Source of the DNA: Lachnospiraceae bacterium UBA2864
Lineage (GTDB): Bacteria > Bacillota > Clostridia > Lachnospirales > Lachnospiraceae
Direction of reading: 5' to 3'
DNA length: 32,863 bases
NCBI GenBank assembly: GCA_002350525.1
Contig: DEFA01000037.1
Span: 40,691 to 73,553 of the forward strand
This document shows positions 31,364 to 32,863 of the stretch, in pieces; within the stretch, counting starts at the first letter, position 1; every line of letters begins with the position of its first letter. A program made the translations under genes and the position numbers. The notes beneath the pieces are model-generated. The model was given only the letters and a program-made list of their open reading frames with translations. It made no database searches and was not told the origin of the DNA.

Positions 31364-32863
31364 CTATCTTGAAACCGCAAGAGCGCTTTCAATGAATCTG
31401 CGGAATATAGGATGCGGTCTGTTAGGCCGGGACTTGAATTCAGGATGGAACTGTACTCCGAGGAAAAATGTATTCTCCGGCACTTCAACTGTTTCCACAA
31501 GTTCTCCGTCAGGCGACTGTCCGGATATCACAAGTCCCGCTGATGTAAGTACATCTTTATATTCGTTATTAAACTCATATCTGTGTCTGTGACGCTCTGA
31601 TATCAGCATCTCTTCACCTGCAGCAGTTCCGTCTGCAAAGTAACATTTCTCCATAATAGTACCCGGTGTGATAACGCAAGGATAGCTTCCCAGACGAAGT
31701 GTTCCTCCCTTATCCACACTGTCGGACTGACCCGGCATGAAGTCGATAACCTTGGTATCCGTTGCATCGTGGAATTCACCTGAGCAGGCATCGGTAAGAC
31801 CGGCAACATTTCTGGCATATTCAATGACTGCAATCTGCATACCAAGGCAGATTCCAAAATAAGGGATATTATGAGTACGGGCGTACTTTGCCGAAAGGAT
31901 CATGCCTTCTATTCCTCTGTCACCGAATCCTCCCGGAACTATAATTCCGTTAACATGACTGAGACGCTCCTCATAATTTGCTTCCGTTAATTCTTCCGAA
32001 TCTATCCAGTCTATCTTCACATCTGCGCCGAATCCGAAACCCGCATGGCGAAGTGCCTCAGCAACGGAAAGATATGCATCATGAAGCTGCACATACTTAC
32101 CTACGAGTCCTATGGTTACATCTTTATCAAGGGTCTCTATGCTGGTCACCAGATTCTTCCACTCCGTAAGGTTAGGCGCGGCACTTCTTATACTGAGCTC
32201 ACGGCATACAACATTTGCAAGTCCTGCCGTCTCAAGCATGAGAGGAGCCTCGTAAAGGCTTGGGAGCGTTCTGTTCTCTATGACGCAGTCTTCCTTTACA
32301 TTGCATAAGAGGGATATCTTCTTAAATATGGAATCCTCCAGAGGTTCATCACATCTGAGTACTATAATATCCGGGCGGACTCCCATACCCTGAAGTTCCT
32401 TTACCGAATGCTGTGTAGGCTTTGATTTATGTTCGTCCGAACCATGAAGGAACGGAACAAGTGTTACATGAATGAAAAGAGAATTCTCTTTTCCGACTTC
32501 AAGAGATATCTGTCTCACGGCTTCTATAAAAGGCTGAGACTCTATATCACCGATAGTACCGCCTATCTCGGTTATAACAACATCCGCATCGGTTTCATTT
32601 CCGACTCTGTATACGAATTCCTTAATCTCATTGGTTATATGAGGGATAACCTGAACCGTGGAACCGAGGTACTCACCACGGCGTTCCTTGTTTAGAACAT
32701 TCCAATAAACCTTTCCGGAAGTAAGATTCGAGTATTTATTCAGATTCTCATCTATAAATCTTTCATAATGTCCGAGATCGAGATCCGTCTCGGCACCATC
32801 CTCCGTAACATATACTTCTCCGTGCTGATAAGGGCTCATGGTTCCCGGATCCACATTGATATA
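31364..32863 (-). CDS. pyrG: CTP synthase, N-terminus beyond the window
   Basis: CTP synthase aminates UTP to CTP with glutamine as nitrogen donor and ATP. The frame runs past the window end (YINVDPGTMSPYQHGEVYV at the edge), so about 30-40 N-terminal residues with the P-loop are missing. The synthetase domain has GETDADVVITEIGGTIGDIES and HGSDEHKSKPTQHSVKELQ. The class I glutamine amidotransferase domain has GGFGDRGIEGMI, the nucleophile Cys in YFGICLGMQIAVIEYARN, and the His-Glu pair in VQFHPEFKSRP. It ends 81 nt before glnA with no clear terminator or promoter between them, so partial co-transcription is possible. Confidence 0.96.
   Translation of the reverse strand, partial: YINVDPGTMSPYQHGEVYVTEDGAETDLDLGHYERFIDENLNKYSNLTSGKVYWNVLNKERRGEYLGSTVQVIPHITNEIKEFVYRVGNETDADVVITEIGGTIGDIESQPFIEAVRQISLEVGKENSLFIHVTLVPFLHGSDEHKSKPTQHSVKELQGMGVRPDIIVLRCDEPLEDSIFKKISLLCNVKEDCVIENRTLPSLYEAPLMLETAGLANVVCRELSIRSAAPNLTEWKNLVTSIETLDKDVTIGLVGKYVQLHDAYLSVAEALRHAGFGFGADVKIDWIDSEELTEANYEERLSHVNGIIVPGGFGDRGIEGMILSAKYARTHNIPYFGICLGMQIAVIEYARNVAGLTDACSGEFHDATDTKVIDFMPGQSDSVDKGGTLRLGSYPCVITPGTIMEKCYFADGTAAGEEMLISERHRHRYEFNNEYKDVLTSAGLVISGQSPDGELVETVEVPENTFFLGVQFHPEFKSRPNRPHPIFRRFIESALAVSR

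Overview
The window is most likely a chromosomal segment of an anaerobic, low-to-mid GC Firmicute, and I would guess Lachnospiraceae (a Butyrivibrio/Lachnospira-like clostridium). This rests on the heteromeric pyruvate:ferredoxin oxidoreductase genes, a type III glutamine synthetase next to a type I enzyme and an ANTAR protein, Gram-positive style AAGGAGG ribosome binding sites and the overall protein style. It is inference, because no rRNA is present. I saw no tRNA, rRNA, CRISPR array, transposase or phage gene.

Layout. 1-2188 (+): end of a PFOR operon (ferredoxin-like subunit tail, alpha, beta). 2189-2512: the only long gene-free stretch. It is filled by two adjacent long-hairpin elements in opposite orientation that share a 20-nt apical loop but have different, still fully complementary stems. 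2549-6876 (+): an ABC ATPase and a giant FtsX-type permease with an extracytoplasmic coiled-coil stalk. 6856-21147 (-): a tight collinear run reading leader ORF, XRE regulator, ABC exporter, DUF1854 protein, ABC exporter, helicase, HAD phosphatase, MuiA-like protein, NUDIX, large membrane protein, methyltransferase. 21262-26246 (-): hybrid sensor kinase, unrecognised barrel-like protein, small acidic protein. 26434-27123 (+): histidine phosphatase. 27196-32863 (-): CTP synthase (cut by the window edge), type I glutamine synthetase, ANTAR antiterminator and type III glutamine synthetase.

Two loci look like transcription attenuators. (i) A 45-codon ORF (21147-21010) is followed by an intrinsic terminator placed just before the XRE/ABC exporter operon. 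A 10-nt segment inside the ORF is identical to the 3' arm of that terminator, so it can pair with the 5' arm and prevent termination. A further upstream ORF segment can sequester the antiterminator. This is the architecture of ribosome-mediated attenuation of ABC multidrug exporters (the BmrB/BmrCD type), here in front of a DUF1854-type ABC pair. I regard it as the best candidate for an undescribed system. (ii) The glnN leader carries a strong promoter, a hairpin with an ANTAR-type hexaloop (A1, G4) and an overlapping intrinsic terminator, directly downstream of an ANTAR protein gene.

How the genes may work together. The 3' part of the window is a nitrogen/glutamine module: glutamine made by two synthetases feeds, among others, the glutamine-dependent CTP synthase, and the ANTAR protein probably ties glnN readthrough to nitrogen status. 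The central run looks like an envelope/stress export operon with regulatory PH-like and zinc-ribbon modules, plus housekeeping passengers. The FtsX transporter is a separate exporter unit, driven by a promoter whose -35 box lies in the end of the second hairpin element.
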